A DNA stretch of 64,000 bases, taken from contig PFEY01000060.1 of assembly GCA_002783205.1 (NCBI GenBank), forward strand, positions 7,641-71,640, given 5' to 3'. The stretch's first letter is position 1; each line of letters begins with the position of its first letter. The translations under genes were made by a program, and so were the position numbers. The notes below the pieces were generated by a model, which made no database searches, was not told where the DNA came from, and saw nothing but the letters and a program-made list of their open reading frames with translations. The stretch is from Rhodobacteraceae bacterium CG17_big_fil_post_rev_8_21_14_2_50_63_15 (GTDB taxonomy: Bacteria > Pseudomonadota > Alphaproteobacteria > Rhodobacterales > Rhodobacteraceae). Positions 43,866 through 54,826 of this stretch are shown here, piece by piece.

Positions 43866-44466
43866 GTTCGCCGACGATACGCTTCTGGTTGCGACCCACA
43901 ATCGAGGCAAGCTTGAAGAGATCGTGACCCTGCTCGCGCCTTATGGGGTGCGGGTGATCGGGGCGGCAGAGCGCGGACTGCCCGAACCATCGGAGACCGA
44001 GACGACCTTTGTCGGCAACGCGCGGATCAAGGCGCACGCGGCGGCGCGCGCCAGTGGCCTGATGTCCCTGTCAGATGATTCGGGGATTGTCATTGATGCT
44101 CTCGGGGGTGCTCCGGGTGTCTACACGGCAGATTGGGCCGAGACCGGTAACGGCCGGGATTTCGTCCTGGCGATGACCCGGGCTCATGACATGCTGATTG
44201 CAAGCAAGGAGCCTCAACCCTGGACGGCACGTTTTTGCTGCACGCTGGTTCTGGCCTGGCCCGACGGCCATGACGAGGTATTTGAAGGGACGGTAGAGGG
44301 CTGGTTTGTCTGGCCGATGCGGGGCGATCAGGGGCATGGCTATGACCCGATCTTTCAACCGCTGGGGCACGACATCACCTTTGGCGAAATGGATCGTTGG
44401 GAGAAGAATCGCATCAGCCATCGCGCCGATGCGTTTCAAAAAATGGTAAAGGCCTGCTTTGGCTGA
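43858..44466 (+). CDS. rdgB: RdgB/HAM1 non-canonical purine NTP pyrophosphatase
   Basis: [70 protein letters not shown] start overlapping rph. Confidence 0.95.
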   Translation: MRKFADDTLLVATHNRGKLEEIVTLLAPYGVRVIGAAERGLPEPSETETTFVGNARIKAHAAARASGLMSLSDDSGIVIDALGGAPGVYTADWAETGNGRDFVLAMTRAHDMLIASKEPQPWTARFCCTLVLAWPDGHDEVFEGTVEGWFVWPMRGDQGHGYDPIFQPLGHDITFGEMDRWEKNRISHRADAFQKMVKACFG

Positions 44467-45622
44467 GGATTGGCAAGCGGGTGGTTTTGGACTTTATATT
44501 CACTGGCCGTTTTGTCAGGCCAAATGCCCCTATTGCGACTTCAACAGCCATGTCGCACGCGAGGTGGACCAATCCCGGTGGTGCAACGCCTATCTGACTG
44601 AAATTGATCGCACGGCCGCGCTTTTGCCGGGGCGGGTGCTCAATACGGTGTTTTTCGGCGGCGGCACGCCAAGCCTCATGGCGCCCGATACCGTAGCGGC
44701 CATTCTTGAGCGGGTGCGACGATCATGGCCGGTTGCGAACGATCTCGAAGTTACCCTCGAGGCAAACCCCGGATCAGTCGAAGCCGGCCGTTTCCGGGCC
44801 TATGCGCAAGCTGGCGTTTCGCGCGTTTCAATGGGCGCACAGGCGCTCAATGACCAGGACTTGCGGGCGCTTGGCCGACTGCACACCGTCCGCGATACGC
44901 TACAAGCCATTGATATTGCTAAGAAAACATTTGACCGGATAAGTTTTGATCTGATCTACGCCCGGCAGAACCAGACGCTAATGGCGTGGTGTGAGGAGTT
45001 ACACTTTGCCCTCGGATTGGCGACCGACCACCTGTCCCTTTATCAGCTTACCATCGAAACTGGCACCGCATTTGGTGAACGCTATGCAGCAGGCCGTCTG
45101 AAGGGCTTGCCCGAGGACGATCTTGCGGCGGATATGTATCAGGTCACGCAGGAGATCTGCGCCGCAGCTGGTTTGCCGGCCTATGAGGTCTCGAACCATG
45201 CACGGCCTGGTGCGGAATCGCGGCATAATCTGATCTATTGGCGCTATGGCGACTATGTTGGGATCGGTCCGGGCGCACACGGGCGGATCACGCTGAATGG
45301 TCAGCGCTGGGCAACCGAGGCCTGGGCCATGCCCGAACGGTGGCTGAAAGGGCTCTCCCAAGGCACCACCGAACGGCGTTCGGAGCCTTTGAGCGGTGCG
45401 GATCAGGCGACGGAATATGTCCTGATGGGGCTGCGGATTCGCGAGGGCATCAGCCTGGCGCGCTATGAGCAGCTGGCCGGCTGTCCGATTGAACCAGGCA
45501 GGATCGCGGCCCTGCAAGACCTGGGCATGGTGCGCCAGAGCGGCGACCTGCTCGCGGCCACAGAGCAGGGGCGTGCGGTTCTCAACGCCGTCATTCGCGA
45601 GATTCTGCCGGATGCGCCGTGA
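44459..45622 (+). CDS. hemW: HemW-like radical SAM protein (HemN family)
   Basis: FGLYIHWPFCQAKCPYCDFNSHV (CxxxCxxC), FFGGGTPSLM, VTLEANPGS. Confidence 0.94.
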   Translation: MAEDWQAGGFGLYIHWPFCQAKCPYCDFNSHVAREVDQSRWCNAYLTEIDRTAALLPGRVLNTVFFGGGTPSLMAPDTVAAILERVRRSWPVANDLEVTLEANPGSVEAGRFRAYAQAGVSRVSMGAQALNDQDLRALGRLHTVRDTLQAIDIAKKTFDRISFDLIYARQNQTLMAWCEELHFALGLATDHLSLYQLTIETGTAFGERYAAGRLKGLPEDDLAADMYQVTQEICAAAGLPAYEVSNHARPGAESRHNLIYWRYGDYVGIGPGAHGRITLNGQRWATEAWAMPERWLKGLSQGTTERRSEPLSGADQATEYVLMGLRIREGISLARYEQLAGCPIEPGRIAALQDLGMVRQSGDLLAATEQGRAVLNAVIREILPDAP

Positions 45623-45624
45623 CG

Positions 45625-46530
45625 TCAGACGCTGAGCAGACCGATGAGCCGATCCAGCTGCTCAAGCGAGGCATATTCGATGGTTATCTGGCCATGATTC
45701 TGACCCGACCTATGATCTATCGTCACCTTCATCGTGAGATTGGCGGAAAGATCCTCTTCAAGGGCCTTTGTATCGGCGTCCTTTTCAGGAGCGCGATCCG
45801 GGCGTTTGTCTTTGGTCGGTGTGGAAACATCCGGTTCAGACGCGGCTTTCACCAACTTCTCGGTCTCCCGCACTGACAGGTTCTGTTGGATCACGCGCCG
45901 CGCAAGATCAACCGGATGCGTCGCGGTGATCAGGGCGCGGGCATGTCCGGCAGACAGCTTGCCGTCGCGCAGATAGCCCAAAATTTCTTCTGGGAGAGTC
46001 AGCAGGCGCACCGAATTGGCGATGTGACTGCGGCTCTTGCCAAGAACCTCCGCGAGTTTTTCCTGCGTATGGCCAAATTTATGCATGAGCTGGCTGTAGC
46101 CGGTCGCCTCTTCCACTGGATTGAGATCGGCGCGCTGGATGTTCTCGATAATGGCAATCTCAAGAACTTCGGTGTCGTTGAATTGCCGTATCAGAACCGG
46201 CACTTCGTGCAATTGAGCCATCTGAGCGGCCCGCCAGCGGCGTTCCCCGGCGACAATTTCGTAATCGCCTGCACGTCGCGGATTGTCGCGCACGATCAGG
46301 GGCTGAATGATTCCCCGCGCGGTGATCGAGTCCGCAAGATCCTGCAATTGCGCGCCGTCAAAGCTGCGGCGGGGCTGTTCGGGATTTGGGTGAACCTTCT
46401 CTATCGGCACCATCATGTCAGGACGCTTGGACGCATCTGTGCCGGACGCGGCCGCGGTGTCTGTTACATCGGCCATCAGAGCCGAAAGGCCACGACCCAA
46501 ACCGCGCTGGTGAAATTTTTTGGTGTCCAT
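45625..46530 (-). CDS. parB: Chromosome partitioning protein ParB
   Basis: GLGRGLSALM; VPIEKVHPNPEQPRRSF; YEIVAGERRWRAAQMAQLHEVPVLIR; GKSRSHIANSVRLL. Confidence 0.97.
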   Translation of the reverse strand: MDTKKFHQRGLGRGLSALMADVTDTAAASGTDASKRPDMMVPIEKVHPNPEQPRRSFDGAQLQDLADSITARGIIQPLIVRDNPRRAGDYEIVAGERRWRAAQMAQLHEVPVLIRQFNDTEVLEIAIIENIQRADLNPVEEATGYSQLMHKFGHTQEKLAEVLGKSRSHIANSVRLLTLPEEILGYLRDGKLSAGHARALITATHPVDLARRVIQQNLSVRETEKLVKAASEPDVSTPTKDKRPDRAPEKDADTKALEEDLSANLTMKVTIDHRSGQNHGQITIEYASLEQLDRLIGLLSV

Positions 46531-46548
46531 GAGAAATATCCTTGAGGA

Positions 46549-47358
46549 TCAGGCGGCCGCACGCGCACGGCCTTGCATGAGTTCTTGCGCAAGGTCACGA
46601 TAGGCCTGTGCACCCTTTGACGACGTGTCGTATTTCAACACCGAGACTGCGTAGGAGGGGGCCTCGCTTACCCTGACATTGCGCGGGATGCGCGTCTTGA
46701 AGACAAGATCTCCAAGGTTGTCACGGGCATCCTGTTCAACTTGTGTTGACAGATTGTTGCGCGCGTCGAACATGGTCAGGACAACGCCCTCGATCCGAAG
46801 GTTGGGATTGGCGGTCTGGCGGACCTCGCGAATTGTCAGCATGAGTTGCGACAAACCCTCCAACGCAAAAAACTCGCTTTGCAAGGGAACGAGAACCGAG
46901 TGCGCCGCAACCATTGCATTTACCGTAAGCAGATTGAGCGAGGGCGGGCAGTCGATCAGCACATAATCCAGAGCAAAGGCGTCTATCGCATGCTGCCGGA
47001 GGGCGTCATGCAGGAGAAAGCTCCGTTTTTCGTTTGAAATCAACTCGATATCAGCAGAGGACAAATCGACCGTCGCGGGGATGATCAAAAGGTTTTCATC
47101 TTCTGTGCGCTGGATCGCCTTGTTCAATTCGACCTCATCCAACAGGAGATCGTATGTCGTATACTGCCGACTTTGTGCGACGATCCCAAGGCCTGTTGAG
47201 GCATTTCCCTGTGGATCAAGATCGACAATGAGCACCCGAGCGCCTGCTTCGGCCAGCGCCGCGCCCAGATTTATGGTCGTCGTCGTCTTGCCGACGCCGC
47301 CCTTCTGGTTGGCAACCGCAATGATCTTGGGTTGATGCGGGCGGATCAAATCAGGCAC
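46549..47358 (-). CDS. parA: Chromosome partitioning ATPase ParA
   Basis: KIIAVANQKGGVGKTTTTINLGAALAEAGARVLIVDLDPQGNASTGLG (deviant Walker A). Confidence 0.98.
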   Translation of the reverse strand: MPDLIRPHQPKIIAVANQKGGVGKTTTTINLGAALAEAGARVLIVDLDPQGNASTGLGIVAQSRQYTTYDLLLDEVELNKAIQRTEDENLLIIPATVDLSSADIELISNEKRSFLLHDALRQHAIDAFALDYVLIDCPPSLNLLTVNAMVAAHSVLVPLQSEFFALEGLSQLMLTIREVRQTANPNLRIEGVVLTMFDARNNLSTQVEQDARDNLGDLVFKTRIPRNVRVSEAPSYAVSVLKYDTSSKGAQAYRDLAQELMQGRARAAA

Positions 47359-47956
47359 GAGAAACTCCTCTAATGGAAAGGACGACGGATCCGGCTTGTG
47401 TCATGCTTTTATCAAGTCGGTAGGTGAATTTCCACTTTGTTTGCGCCTCCTCCAGCTCTTTCTTCCAGTTTGCCCCCTTGAGAACAAAGGCTGTGCCCTG
47501 TGGGGAAAGATGCCGTACAAAATGAGGCATCAACGAAGTCAGATCGCTCAGCGCCCGGACCGACAGGGCGTCCGCCGCAAGCTCGGGCGTGCTTTCAATC
47601 CGGTTGGTGATCACTTTTGCCCGCGCTCCGGTCTCGCGGATCACTGTGCGCAGAAAGGCGCATTTGCGTGCATCGCTCTCGACCAGGGTGGCCCTCTGGG
47701 GAGAGCCGCTCTCGAGTCCCATGATGGCGATCACAAGGCCGGGAAAGCCGCCGCCCGAACCAAGATCGACCCAGTGCCGCACGGGGTGCAATGCAAGCTG
47801 ATAAATTTGCGCAGAATCAGCGATGTGGCGCGTCCAGAGATCAGCCAGCGTTGAAGTTGCAACGAGATTGATCTGTGCGTTCCATTTTCGGAGCAGACTC
47901 GCGTAATGCTCCAGCCTCTCGATTGTTTCACGTGAAACACCCGCAAGGTCGTTCAT
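47351..47956 (-). CDS. rsmG: 16S rRNA (guanine527-N7)-methyltransferase
   Basis: [42 protein letters not shown]. Confidence 0.96.
   Translation of the reverse strand: MNDLAGVSRETIERLEHYASLLRKWNAQINLVATSTLADLWTRHIADSAQIYQLALHPVRHWVDLGSGGGFPGLVIAIMGLESGSPQRATLVESDARKCAFLRTVIRETGARAKVITNRIESTPELAADALSVRALSDLTSLMPHFVRHLSPQGTAFVLKGANWKKELEEAQTKWKFTYRLDKSMTQAGSVVLSIRGVSRA
47923..47938. promoter_or_regulatory. parS: parS centromere site (TGTTTCACGTGAAACA)
   Basis: Perfect 16-bp palindrome matching the ParB/Spo0J site consensus; inside the rsmG 5' coding region. Confidence 0.93.
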
Positions 47957-49824
47957 GCGGATCTTGCGCTGAGAGGTTGGCGAAGTTTGGCTAGAAGCAA
48001 TGTCAGCGCGGCCGGCGTCATGCCGTCAATCCGCGCCGCCTGGGCAAGGCTGCCAGGCCTTGCAAAATGCAGCTTGGTCTTGAGTTCATGGGACAGCCCC
48101 GTCACGGCGAGGTAATCAAAACCCTCGGGAATTTCAAGCGTCTCGTCCCGGCGGAGCATTTCGACATCTCGCGCCTGACGTTCGATATAGGGCGTATAGA
48201 GGGCCTCGATCTCGAGTTGGCGACGGCTTTGTTCGTCAATTGTCGACAGCCCCGGATCGAGCTTCAACAAATCGGCAAAGCGTGCATCGGGGAAGGCCAG
48301 CACCTGAAAGGCACTGCGTCGCGCGCCGTCCTGACTGATCTTGAGACCAGCTTCGGACAGCTCACGCGGGGTGCAGCTGATGCTCTCAAGACGAGCACGA
48401 CCCGCCTCAAGCCGCTCCATCTTGGCCTCAAATGCCCGCGCACGCCCGGTGCTAACACACCCGGCTGCCATGCCGCGCCCGGTCAATCTTTGATCGGCAT
48501 TATCGGCCCGCAAGGACAGACGGAACTCGGCACGCGATGTGAACATCCGGTATGGCTCGGACGCGCCCTGGGTTGTCAGGTCGTCAATCATCACGCCGAT
48601 ATAGCTTTCCGTCCGACCAAAATGCATCGGATCCCGACCCTGCGAGGCCAGCGCGGCATTGAGGCCGGCGACCATGCCCTGCGCAGCGGCCTCTTCGTAG
48701 CCGGTCGTCCCGTTAATCTGGCCTGCCAGGTAAAGACCACGAACGGCTTTCACCTGAAGCGTCTGGTCGAGCGCGCGCGGATCGACATAATCGTATTCGA
48801 TCGCATAACCGGGCTGGAGAATCCTCGCACGCTCCAGCCCGTTGATCGACGCGACATACTCGGCCTGGACATCCATGGGCATGGATGTCGAAATCCCGTT
48901 GGGGTAGACAACATCGTTCGAGAGGCTTTCGGGCTCAAGAAAGATCTGATGCGATGACTTGTCCGCGAAGCGAACAACCTTATCCTCGATCGATGGGCAA
49001 TACCGCGGTCCGATCCCATCGATCCGTCCACCATACATGGCAGAGCGCGACAGATTCTCTCGAATGATGTCATGCGTTCGCGCATTGGTGTGGGTGATGC
49101 CGCAAGACACCTGTCGCGCGCTCGGTTCCTTTGACAAAAAGGAAAACAAAACCGGATCGTCATCGCCGGGTTGTTTGCCAAGCCGGTCCCAGTCTATCGT
49201 CTTTCCATCAAGCCGCGGTGGTGTACCCGTCTTGAGCCGTCCGACCGGGAGACCGAACTCTGCAATCCGGATGGCAAGCCTGGTCGATGGGGCCTCGCCC
49301 ATGCGGCCACCGGGCCTGGACACATCACCGATGTGAATGACCCCGCGCAGGAATGTTCCCGTCGTCAGGATGACGGTCCTTGCCTCGATCTGAGAGCCAT
49401 CAGCCAAAACGATCCCGGCAACGTGATCCTTGCTCAGGATGAAATCCGCCGCTTCTCCCTCGATGCAGGTCAAACCCGGATGATCCGCAATCATCCGCTG
49501 CATCACATCCTGATAGATCATGCGGTCCGCCTGGGCGCGGGGGCCCTGAACCGCAGGGCCTTTTCGACGATTGAGCAGGCGAAACTGGATTCCGGCAGCG
49601 TCCGCCACCCGCCCCATGAGTCCATCCAGCGCATCTATTTCGCGCACGAGATGACCCTTGCCGAGACCGCCAATGGCCGGATTGCAAGACATCACGCCAA
49701 TACCGCTACGCGAAAGGGTCAAAAGGCACGTGGACACGCCCATGCGCGCGGCTGCGTGCGCCGCCTCTGCGCCAGCATGACCGCCCCCGATGACAAGCAC
49801 GTCAAAATGTTTCACGTGAAACAC
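47953..49824 (-). CDS. mnmG: tRNA uridine-5-carboxymethylaminomethyl modification enzyme MnmG (GidA)
   Basis: [30 protein letters not shown]...[22 protein letters not shown]. Confidence 0.98.
   Translation of the reverse strand: MFHVKHFDVLVIGGGHAGAEAAHAAARMGVSTCLLTLSRSGIGVMSCNPAIGGLGKGHLVREIDALDGLMGRVADAAGIQFRLLNRRKGPAVQGPRAQADRMIYQDVMQRMIADHPGLTCIEGEAADFILSKDHVAGIVLADGSQIEARTVILTTGTFLRGVIHIGDVSRPGGRMGEAPSTRLAIRIAEFGLPVGRLKTGTPPRLDGKTIDWDRLGKQPGDDDPVLFSFLSKEPSARQVSCGITHTNARTHDIIRENLSRSAMYGGRIDGIGPRYCPSIEDKVVRFADKSSHQIFLEPESLSNDVVYPNGISTSMPMDVQAEYVASINGLERARILQPGYAIEYDYVDPRALDQTLQVKAVRGLYLAGQINGTTGYEEAAAQGMVAGLNAALASQGRDPMHFGRTESYIGVMIDDLTTQGASEPYRMFTSRAEFRLSLRADNADQRLTGRGMAAGCVSTGRARAFEAKMERLEAGRARLESISCTPRELSEAGLKISQDGARRSAFQVLAFPDARFADLLKLDPGLSTIDEQSRRQLEIEALYTPYIERQARDVEMLRRDETLEIPEGFDYLAVTGLSHELKTKLHFARPGSLAQAARIDGMTPAALTLLLAKLRQPLSARSA
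49808..49823. promoter_or_regulatory. parS: parS centromere site (TGTTTCACGTGAAACA)
   Basis: Second identical 16-bp palindrome; overlaps the mnmG start codon and first codons (MFHVKH). Confidence 0.93.
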
Positions 49825-49827
49825 CCC

Positions 49828-51114
49828 CTATTTTCCCACACAGAAGCTCGCAAAGATTTCGTCCAGCACCATCTCGATATCGATCCGCCCTACAAGGGAG
49901 TCAAGCGCCCGAATTGCAGATCTCAGCTCTTCAGCAACGAGATCCGCCGAACACTCTCCCTCCTGAATCAGCGCACAAGCCGCGTCGAGCGCAAGAAGTC
50001 CCCTGCTCATTGCCTCGGCGTGGCGGGCGCGGGTGGCCAAACCGATCGCAGACGTCCGTTGTCGCAAAATCGTGCTGACCCGCTCGATCAATTCTGAAAC
50101 GCCCTCGCCGGTGAGCCCAGACACCGCACTCTCGCCACCAGGCCGCAAATCCGCTTTTGCCTGCACCACGATATCATCCGGCTCGGGATCGAAATCCGGG
50201 AGACCGTCTGCCTCGACCAGAAAGACGCGCAGATCTGCTGCGGTGGCCCGGCCTCGGGCCCTTTCGATGCCAATCGCTTCGACCGGATCCCCCGGCGCTC
50301 TTAGTCCTGCCGTATCCAGAACTGTTACAGGCAGGCCGCCAAGGTCCATTCGGACCTCCAGCACGTCGCGTGTCGTGCCCGCATATTCGGACGTGATCGC
50401 CGCCTCGCGGCCCGCAAGCCTGTTGAGCAGCGTGGACTTGCCAACATTTGGGGCGCCGACGATCGCCACCTCAAAGCCACCGCGAATCCGTTCCGCGATT
50501 CCCACACCAGCGATCTCGTTCCGCAACGAGTCCGAGACCGCCAAGACCAAATCGTTGACTTCCGGCAGCACGTTTTCCGGCACCTCCTCATCGACGAAAT
50601 CGATCGTCGCCTCCATCAAGGCGGCGGCACGGACCAAATTCTTTCGCCAGGCCTCGCACTTGCGCCCGAGATTACCCGAAAGAACGCGCATCGCCTGCAC
50701 CCGTTGTGCCTCGGTCTCTGCCTCGATAAGGTCTGCCAAAGCCTCCACCTGAGTCAGGTCAAGACGGCCATTCTCGAGAGCCCGCCGGGTGAATTCACCG
50801 GGCGCGGCCATCCGCAGGCCATCCATCCTGGCCAGCGTCGCAAGCACCGCCGACACCACAGCGATGCTGCCATGCACCTGAAATTCCACACTTTCCTCGC
50901 CGGTAAAGCTCTCATTCTCCGGGAAAACCAGAACCAGCGCCTCATCTAGCCGCTTTCCGTTCTCATCACGCAAGACACGCAGCGCGGCGCGCCGTGGTTC
51001 GGGCAACGGCCCACTCAGGGCAACACCCGCCTTGAACGCCGCCGGACCGGAGACCCGAATGACCGCGATACCAGCCTTTCCTTGGGCTGTCGACACTGCG
51101 TAAATCGTGCCCAT
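49828..51114 (-). CDS. mnmE: tRNA uridine-5-carboxymethylaminomethyl GTPase MnmE (TrmE)
   Basis: [57 protein letters not shown]-terminal IFASFCVGK. Confidence 0.97.
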   Translation of the reverse strand: MGTIYAVSTAQGKAGIAVIRVSGPAAFKAGVALSGPLPEPRRAALRVLRDENGKRLDEALVLVFPENESFTGEESVEFQVHGSIAVVSAVLATLARMDGLRMAAPGEFTRRALENGRLDLTQVEALADLIEAETEAQRVQAMRVLSGNLGRKCEAWRKNLVRAAALMEATIDFVDEEVPENVLPEVNDLVLAVSDSLRNEIAGVGIAERIRGGFEVAIVGAPNVGKSTLLNRLAGREAAITSEYAGTTRDVLEVRMDLGGLPVTVLDTAGLRAPGDPVEAIGIERARGRATAADLRVFLVEADGLPDFDPEPDDIVVQAKADLRPGGESAVSGLTGEGVSELIERVSTILRQRTSAIGLATRARHAEAMSRGLLALDAACALIQEGECSADLVAEELRSAIRALDSLVGRIDIEMVLDEIFASFCVGK

Positions 51115-51143
51115 GAAAAGAACCTCCCGATGTGGTGCGGTCC

Positions 51144-52415
51144 TCAAGTGTTCATGGAGTCGAAGAATTCGGCGTTGGATTTGGTCTGTTTGAGCTTGGA
51201 CAGAAGGAACTCTATCGCGTCCGTCGTCCCCATCGGGTTGAGAATGCGACGCAACACAAAGGTCTTTTGCAGATCGTTCTTGTCAATCAGCAGATCTTCC
51301 TTGCGTGTCCCCGATTTCAGGATGTCAATCGCCGGGAAGACGCGTTTATCCGCCACCTTCCGGTCGAGAATGATCTCCGAGTTGCCAGTGCCTTTGAACT
51401 CTTCGAAAATGACCTCATCCATCCGGCTTCCGGTGTCGATCAGCGCTGTTGCAATGATCGTCAAGGATCCGCCTTCCTCGATGTTCCGCGCAGCACCAAA
51501 AAACCGTTTCGGCCGTTGCAGCGCATTCGCATCCACACCACCGGTCAGAACCTTGCCAGAGGATGGCACAACAGTGTTGAACGCGCGTCCAAGTCTTGTG
51601 ATTGAATCCAGCAAGATCACAACATCTCGTTTGTGCTCCACCAAACGCTTCGCCTTCTCGATCACCATCTCGGACACCGCGACATGCCGCGACGCAGGTT
51701 CGTCGAAGGTCGAACTGATCACTTCTCCCTTCACCGAGCGCTGCATGTCGGTGACCTCTTCGGGCCGTTCATCAATCAGCAACACGATCAAATAGCATTC
51801 GGGGTGGTTCTTTTCTATGCTGTTTGCAATGTTCTGTAGCAGCACGGTCTTGCCGGTTCGCGGCGGTGCGACAATCAGTGACCGCTGTCCCTTGCCGATG
51901 GGCGCAACCAGATCAATGACACGCGCCGAGCGATCCTTGATCGTCGGATCCTCAACCTCCATCTTGAGCCGCTCGTCAGGGTAAAGCGGCGTCAGGTTCT
52001 CGAACGCAATCTTGTGCCGCGCGCGATCCGGATCCTCGAAATTGATATGGCTAACGGTCGTGAGCGCGAAATACCGCTCATTTTCGTCGGGCTGTTTCAT
52101 CTCCCCGTCGATCGTGTCTCCGGTCCGCAGCGAGTATTGCCGGATCATGTCCGGCGAAACATAGATGTCGTCGGGGCCCGGCAAATAATTCGCCTCGGGG
52201 GAGCGCAGAAATCCGAATCCATCCTGCAACACCTCGAGAACGCCGTCGCCATAGACAACCCAACCATCCTCTGCGCGCTCCTTGAGAATCGAAAACATCA
52301 TCTCGCCCTTACGCATGGTCGAGGCGTTCTCGATTTCGAGATCCTCCGCGATGGCCAGCAGTTCCTTTACACTCAAGGCTTTGAGATGAGACAGATTCAG
52401 GCGTTCTTTAGACAT
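51144..52415 (-). CDS. rho: Transcription termination factor Rho
   Basis: [44 protein letters not shown]; Walker [29 protein letters not shown]. Confidence 0.98.
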   Translation of the reverse strand: MSKERLNLSHLKALSVKELLAIAEDLEIENASTMRKGEMMFSILKERAEDGWVVYGDGVLEVLQDGFGFLRSPEANYLPGPDDIYVSPDMIRQYSLRTGDTIDGEMKQPDENERYFALTTVSHINFEDPDRARHKIAFENLTPLYPDERLKMEVEDPTIKDRSARVIDLVAPIGKGQRSLIVAPPRTGKTVLLQNIANSIEKNHPECYLIVLLIDERPEEVTDMQRSVKGEVISSTFDEPASRHVAVSEMVIEKAKRLVEHKRDVVILLDSITRLGRAFNTVVPSSGKVLTGGVDANALQRPKRFFGAARNIEEGGSLTIIATALIDTGSRMDEVIFEEFKGTGNSEIILDRKVADKRVFPAIDILKSGTRKEDLLIDKNDLQKTFVLRRILNPMGTTDAIEFLLSKLKQTKSNAEFFDSMNT

Positions 52416-52532
52416 GATAAATCCTGCAATAGCACCGTCCAAACACGGTATTCTTCGATGCCAGGGAGTTACGGATACCCGGACGGGCCCAGTCGCTTTC
52501 ATACGGCCAGGACATCGCCGCGTCAATCGCCG

Positions 52533-52982
52533 CTAGAACTTGACGACCACGGAAATCACAATCAGGATCATCGCCAGCGTCGGAACCTCATTCATCAGCC
52601 GATAATGCCGTCCCGTCAGGTTATTGCTGCCCGTGAGGAACGCCTTGCGTCGGACTCCAAGCCAATGATGTAACCAGGTCATCACCAGAATGCCGGCCAT
52701 CTTGGCATAGGGCCAGGCAGAACCCCAATCCACAATCCCCGGCGTCATCACCAGTAAGCCACCAAATAGCCAGGCCGAAATCATCGACGGGTTCATGATG
52801 TAGCAAAACAGTTTGTATTCCATGATCTGAAAAACAGCGTCCCTGCTATCACCCACGACCGCCTGTTCCGTGTGATACACAAACAACCTGGGAAGATAGA
52901 AAAGCCCAGCCATCCATGTGATGACCGAGATAATGTGAAAAGCTTTGATCCAAAGATAAGATCCTGCCAGGACGTCGGCCAT
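52533..52982 (-). CDS. hemJ: Protoporphyrinogen oxidase HemJ
   Basis: MADVLAGSYLWIKAFHIISVITWMAGLFYLPRLFVYHTE; NEVPTLAMILIVISVVVKF, typical HemJ ends. Confidence 0.93.
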   Translation of the reverse strand: MADVLAGSYLWIKAFHIISVITWMAGLFYLPRLFVYHTEQAVVGDSRDAVFQIMEYKLFCYIMNPSMISAWLFGGLLVMTPGIVDWGSAWPYAKMAGILVMTWLHHWLGVRRKAFLTGSNNLTGRHYRLMNEVPTLAMILIVISVVVKF

Positions 52983-53396
52983 TATGCACCTCATGGAACC
53001 TGAACGCTTTCTTACCTTAATGATCAAGATAAGAAAGAGTGATGTGGTTGACAGGCCGTTCGGCCGATGGGGATTAATTTTCCTTCAACAGGTGTGCGAA
53101 CAGGGGGATAAGGCTGTGGGCCATTCAAACTTTCCGAAATTCAGCCAGGATAGGAAAATTTTTCATCTTTTTTTCAACCTATTGGAAATACTCGTTCGGC
53201 GCAGGCCAAAATCAAGCGTGGGGATAACTCCAACCCGATAACATTATCCCACCGCGCGCTTTATCCTTCTCCACATGTGCATTTTGCAGGCACGTCGGAC
53301 CGAAAGATGTGCCTCGGTGCGGCTGGGGCCCAATGGGATGGATTCATCATGGGTTTGCTCGTAGAACGACACCACGGTTCTCAACGGATTATCCAC
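52983..53396. promoter_or_regulatory. oriC: Probable chromosomal replication origin (oriC)
   Basis: hemJ/maf intergenic region where hemJ-rho-mnmE-mnmG-rsmG-parAB (-) diverge from maf-aroE-coaE-dnaQ (+); perfect DnaA box TTATCCACA at 53389-53397, near-match at 53219-53227 (rc TTATCCCCA), AT-rich tract about 53150-53195. Confidence 0.75.
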
Positions 53397-53397
53397 A
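53389..53397 (+). promoter_or_regulatory. DnaA box (TTATCCACA)
   Basis: Exact match to the DnaA-box consensus, abutting the maf start codon (53397). Confidence 0.75.
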
Positions 53398-53996
53398 TGA
53401 CGTCCCAGATTATCCTGGCTTCAGGGTCAGCCATCCGCCAGTCGCTCTTGACCACAGCCGGACTGCGGTTTGCCATTCAGCCTGCGCGTATTGACGAAGA
53501 AGCGGTGACGGAGGCCATGCTGGCAAATGACAGCGCGCCGCGTGAAATTGCCGACGCCCTGGCCGAACTCAAGGCCCTGAAGGTCAGCCAGAAGGCGCCC
53601 GAAGCGCTGGTAATCGGGTGCGATCAGGTTCTCTCGCTTGATCGTCGTATCCTGCACAAGCCGCGTGACACGGATGATTGCCGGGCTCAATTGCTGGCGA
53701 TGCGAGGGCGGCAGCATGATCTCTTTTCAGCCGTCGTGATTTGTCAGGAGGGCAGGGCGATCTGGCGTCATGTTGGCCGCGCGCGAATGTCCGTTCGGTT
53801 CTTTTCCAATCGCTGGATGAAAGGCTATATCGATCGCAACTGGGAGAGCATACGTCACAGCGTTGGCGGTTACAGGCTGGAGGAAGAAGGGGTGCGGCTG
53901 TTCACGCAGGTCGAGGGAGATTATTTTACCGTCCTCGGATTGCCCTTACTCGAGTTGCTTGGTTTTCTGACAGAGCGCGGAGATCTCGAACAATGA
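53397..53996 (+). CDS. maf: Maf family nucleotide pyrophosphatase
   Basis: MTSQIILASGSAIRQSLLTTAGLRFAIQPARIDEEAV; VIGCDQVLSLDRRILHKPRD. Confidence 0.94.
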   Translation: MTSQIILASGSAIRQSLLTTAGLRFAIQPARIDEEAVTEAMLANDSAPREIADALAELKALKVSQKAPEALVIGCDQVLSLDRRILHKPRDTDDCRAQLLAMRGRQHDLFSAVVICQEGRAIWRHVGRARMSVRFFSNRWMKGYIDRNWESIRHSVGGYRLEEEGVRLFTQVEGDYFTVLGLPLLELLGFLTERGDLEQ

Positions 53997-54826
53997 GCCT
54001 CAAGAAAATCCTGCTGGCCGGGGTCATCGGTTCACCGATTGCACATTCCAGATCGCCACAATTGCACGGCCACTGGTTGAAGTTGCATGACATTCCCGGG
54101 TTTTACATTCCGATGGATGTCGCGGCCGACGATCTGGAAAATGTGATCCGAACATTGCCTAAAGCAGGCTTTGTCGGCGTGAATATCACGGTTCCCCACA
54201 AGGAACGCGTGCTTGGCCTGGTGGATCTCGTGACAGACCGGGCCGCGGTGATCGGCGCTGCCAATACCTTGATCTTCCGCAAGGACGGGCAAATTCATGC
54301 GGACAACACCGATGGGTATGGATTTATCCAGAACCTTCGCCAGAACGCCCCGGACTGGAACCCCAAGGCGGGGCCCGCTGCGGTTCTTGGTGCTGGCGGC
54401 GCGGCGCGGGCGGTTGTCGCGGCATTGCTCGATGTCGGGGTTCCTGAGATCCTGTTGTCCAACCGCACCCGCGTTCGAGCAGAGGCCCTTCAATCAGACT
54501 TTGGCAAGCGTCTGCATGTCGTCGATTGGGTTCAGGCGGGAAACATCTTCGAGGATGCCACCACCGTCGTCAACACGACCTCCCTCGGCATGTTGGGCAA
54601 ACCGCCCTTGCGGGTTCCCCTTGATGCGCTGCGCAAAGGGGCCCTTGTCACCGATCTTGTTTATGCACCGCTCAAGACCCGTCTTCTGATCGAGGCAGAG
54701 CAAATGGGTTGCGTTGTCGTGGACGGTCTGGGCATGCTGTTGCATCAGGCGGTTCCGGCGTTTGAGCGGTGGTTTGGCGTGAGACCTACGGTTGACAGCG
54801 CAACGCGGGTTGCGGCCTTGCGATGA
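53993..54826 (+). CDS. aroE: Shikimate dehydrogenase
   Basis: LAGVIGSPIAHSRSPQLHGHWL; GFVGVNITVPHKE; VLGAGGAARAVVAAL; ATGA overlap with maf. Confidence 0.96.
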   Translation: MSLKKILLAGVIGSPIAHSRSPQLHGHWLKLHDIPGFYIPMDVAADDLENVIRTLPKAGFVGVNITVPHKERVLGLVDLVTDRAAVIGAANTLIFRKDGQIHADNTDGYGFIQNLRQNAPDWNPKAGPAAVLGAGGAARAVVAALLDVGVPEILLSNRTRVRAEALQSDFGKRLHVVDWVQAGNIFEDATTVVNTTSLGMLGKPPLRVPLDALRKGALVTDLVYAPLKTRLLIEAEQMGCVVVDGLGMLLHQAVPAFERWFGVRPTVDSATRVAALR

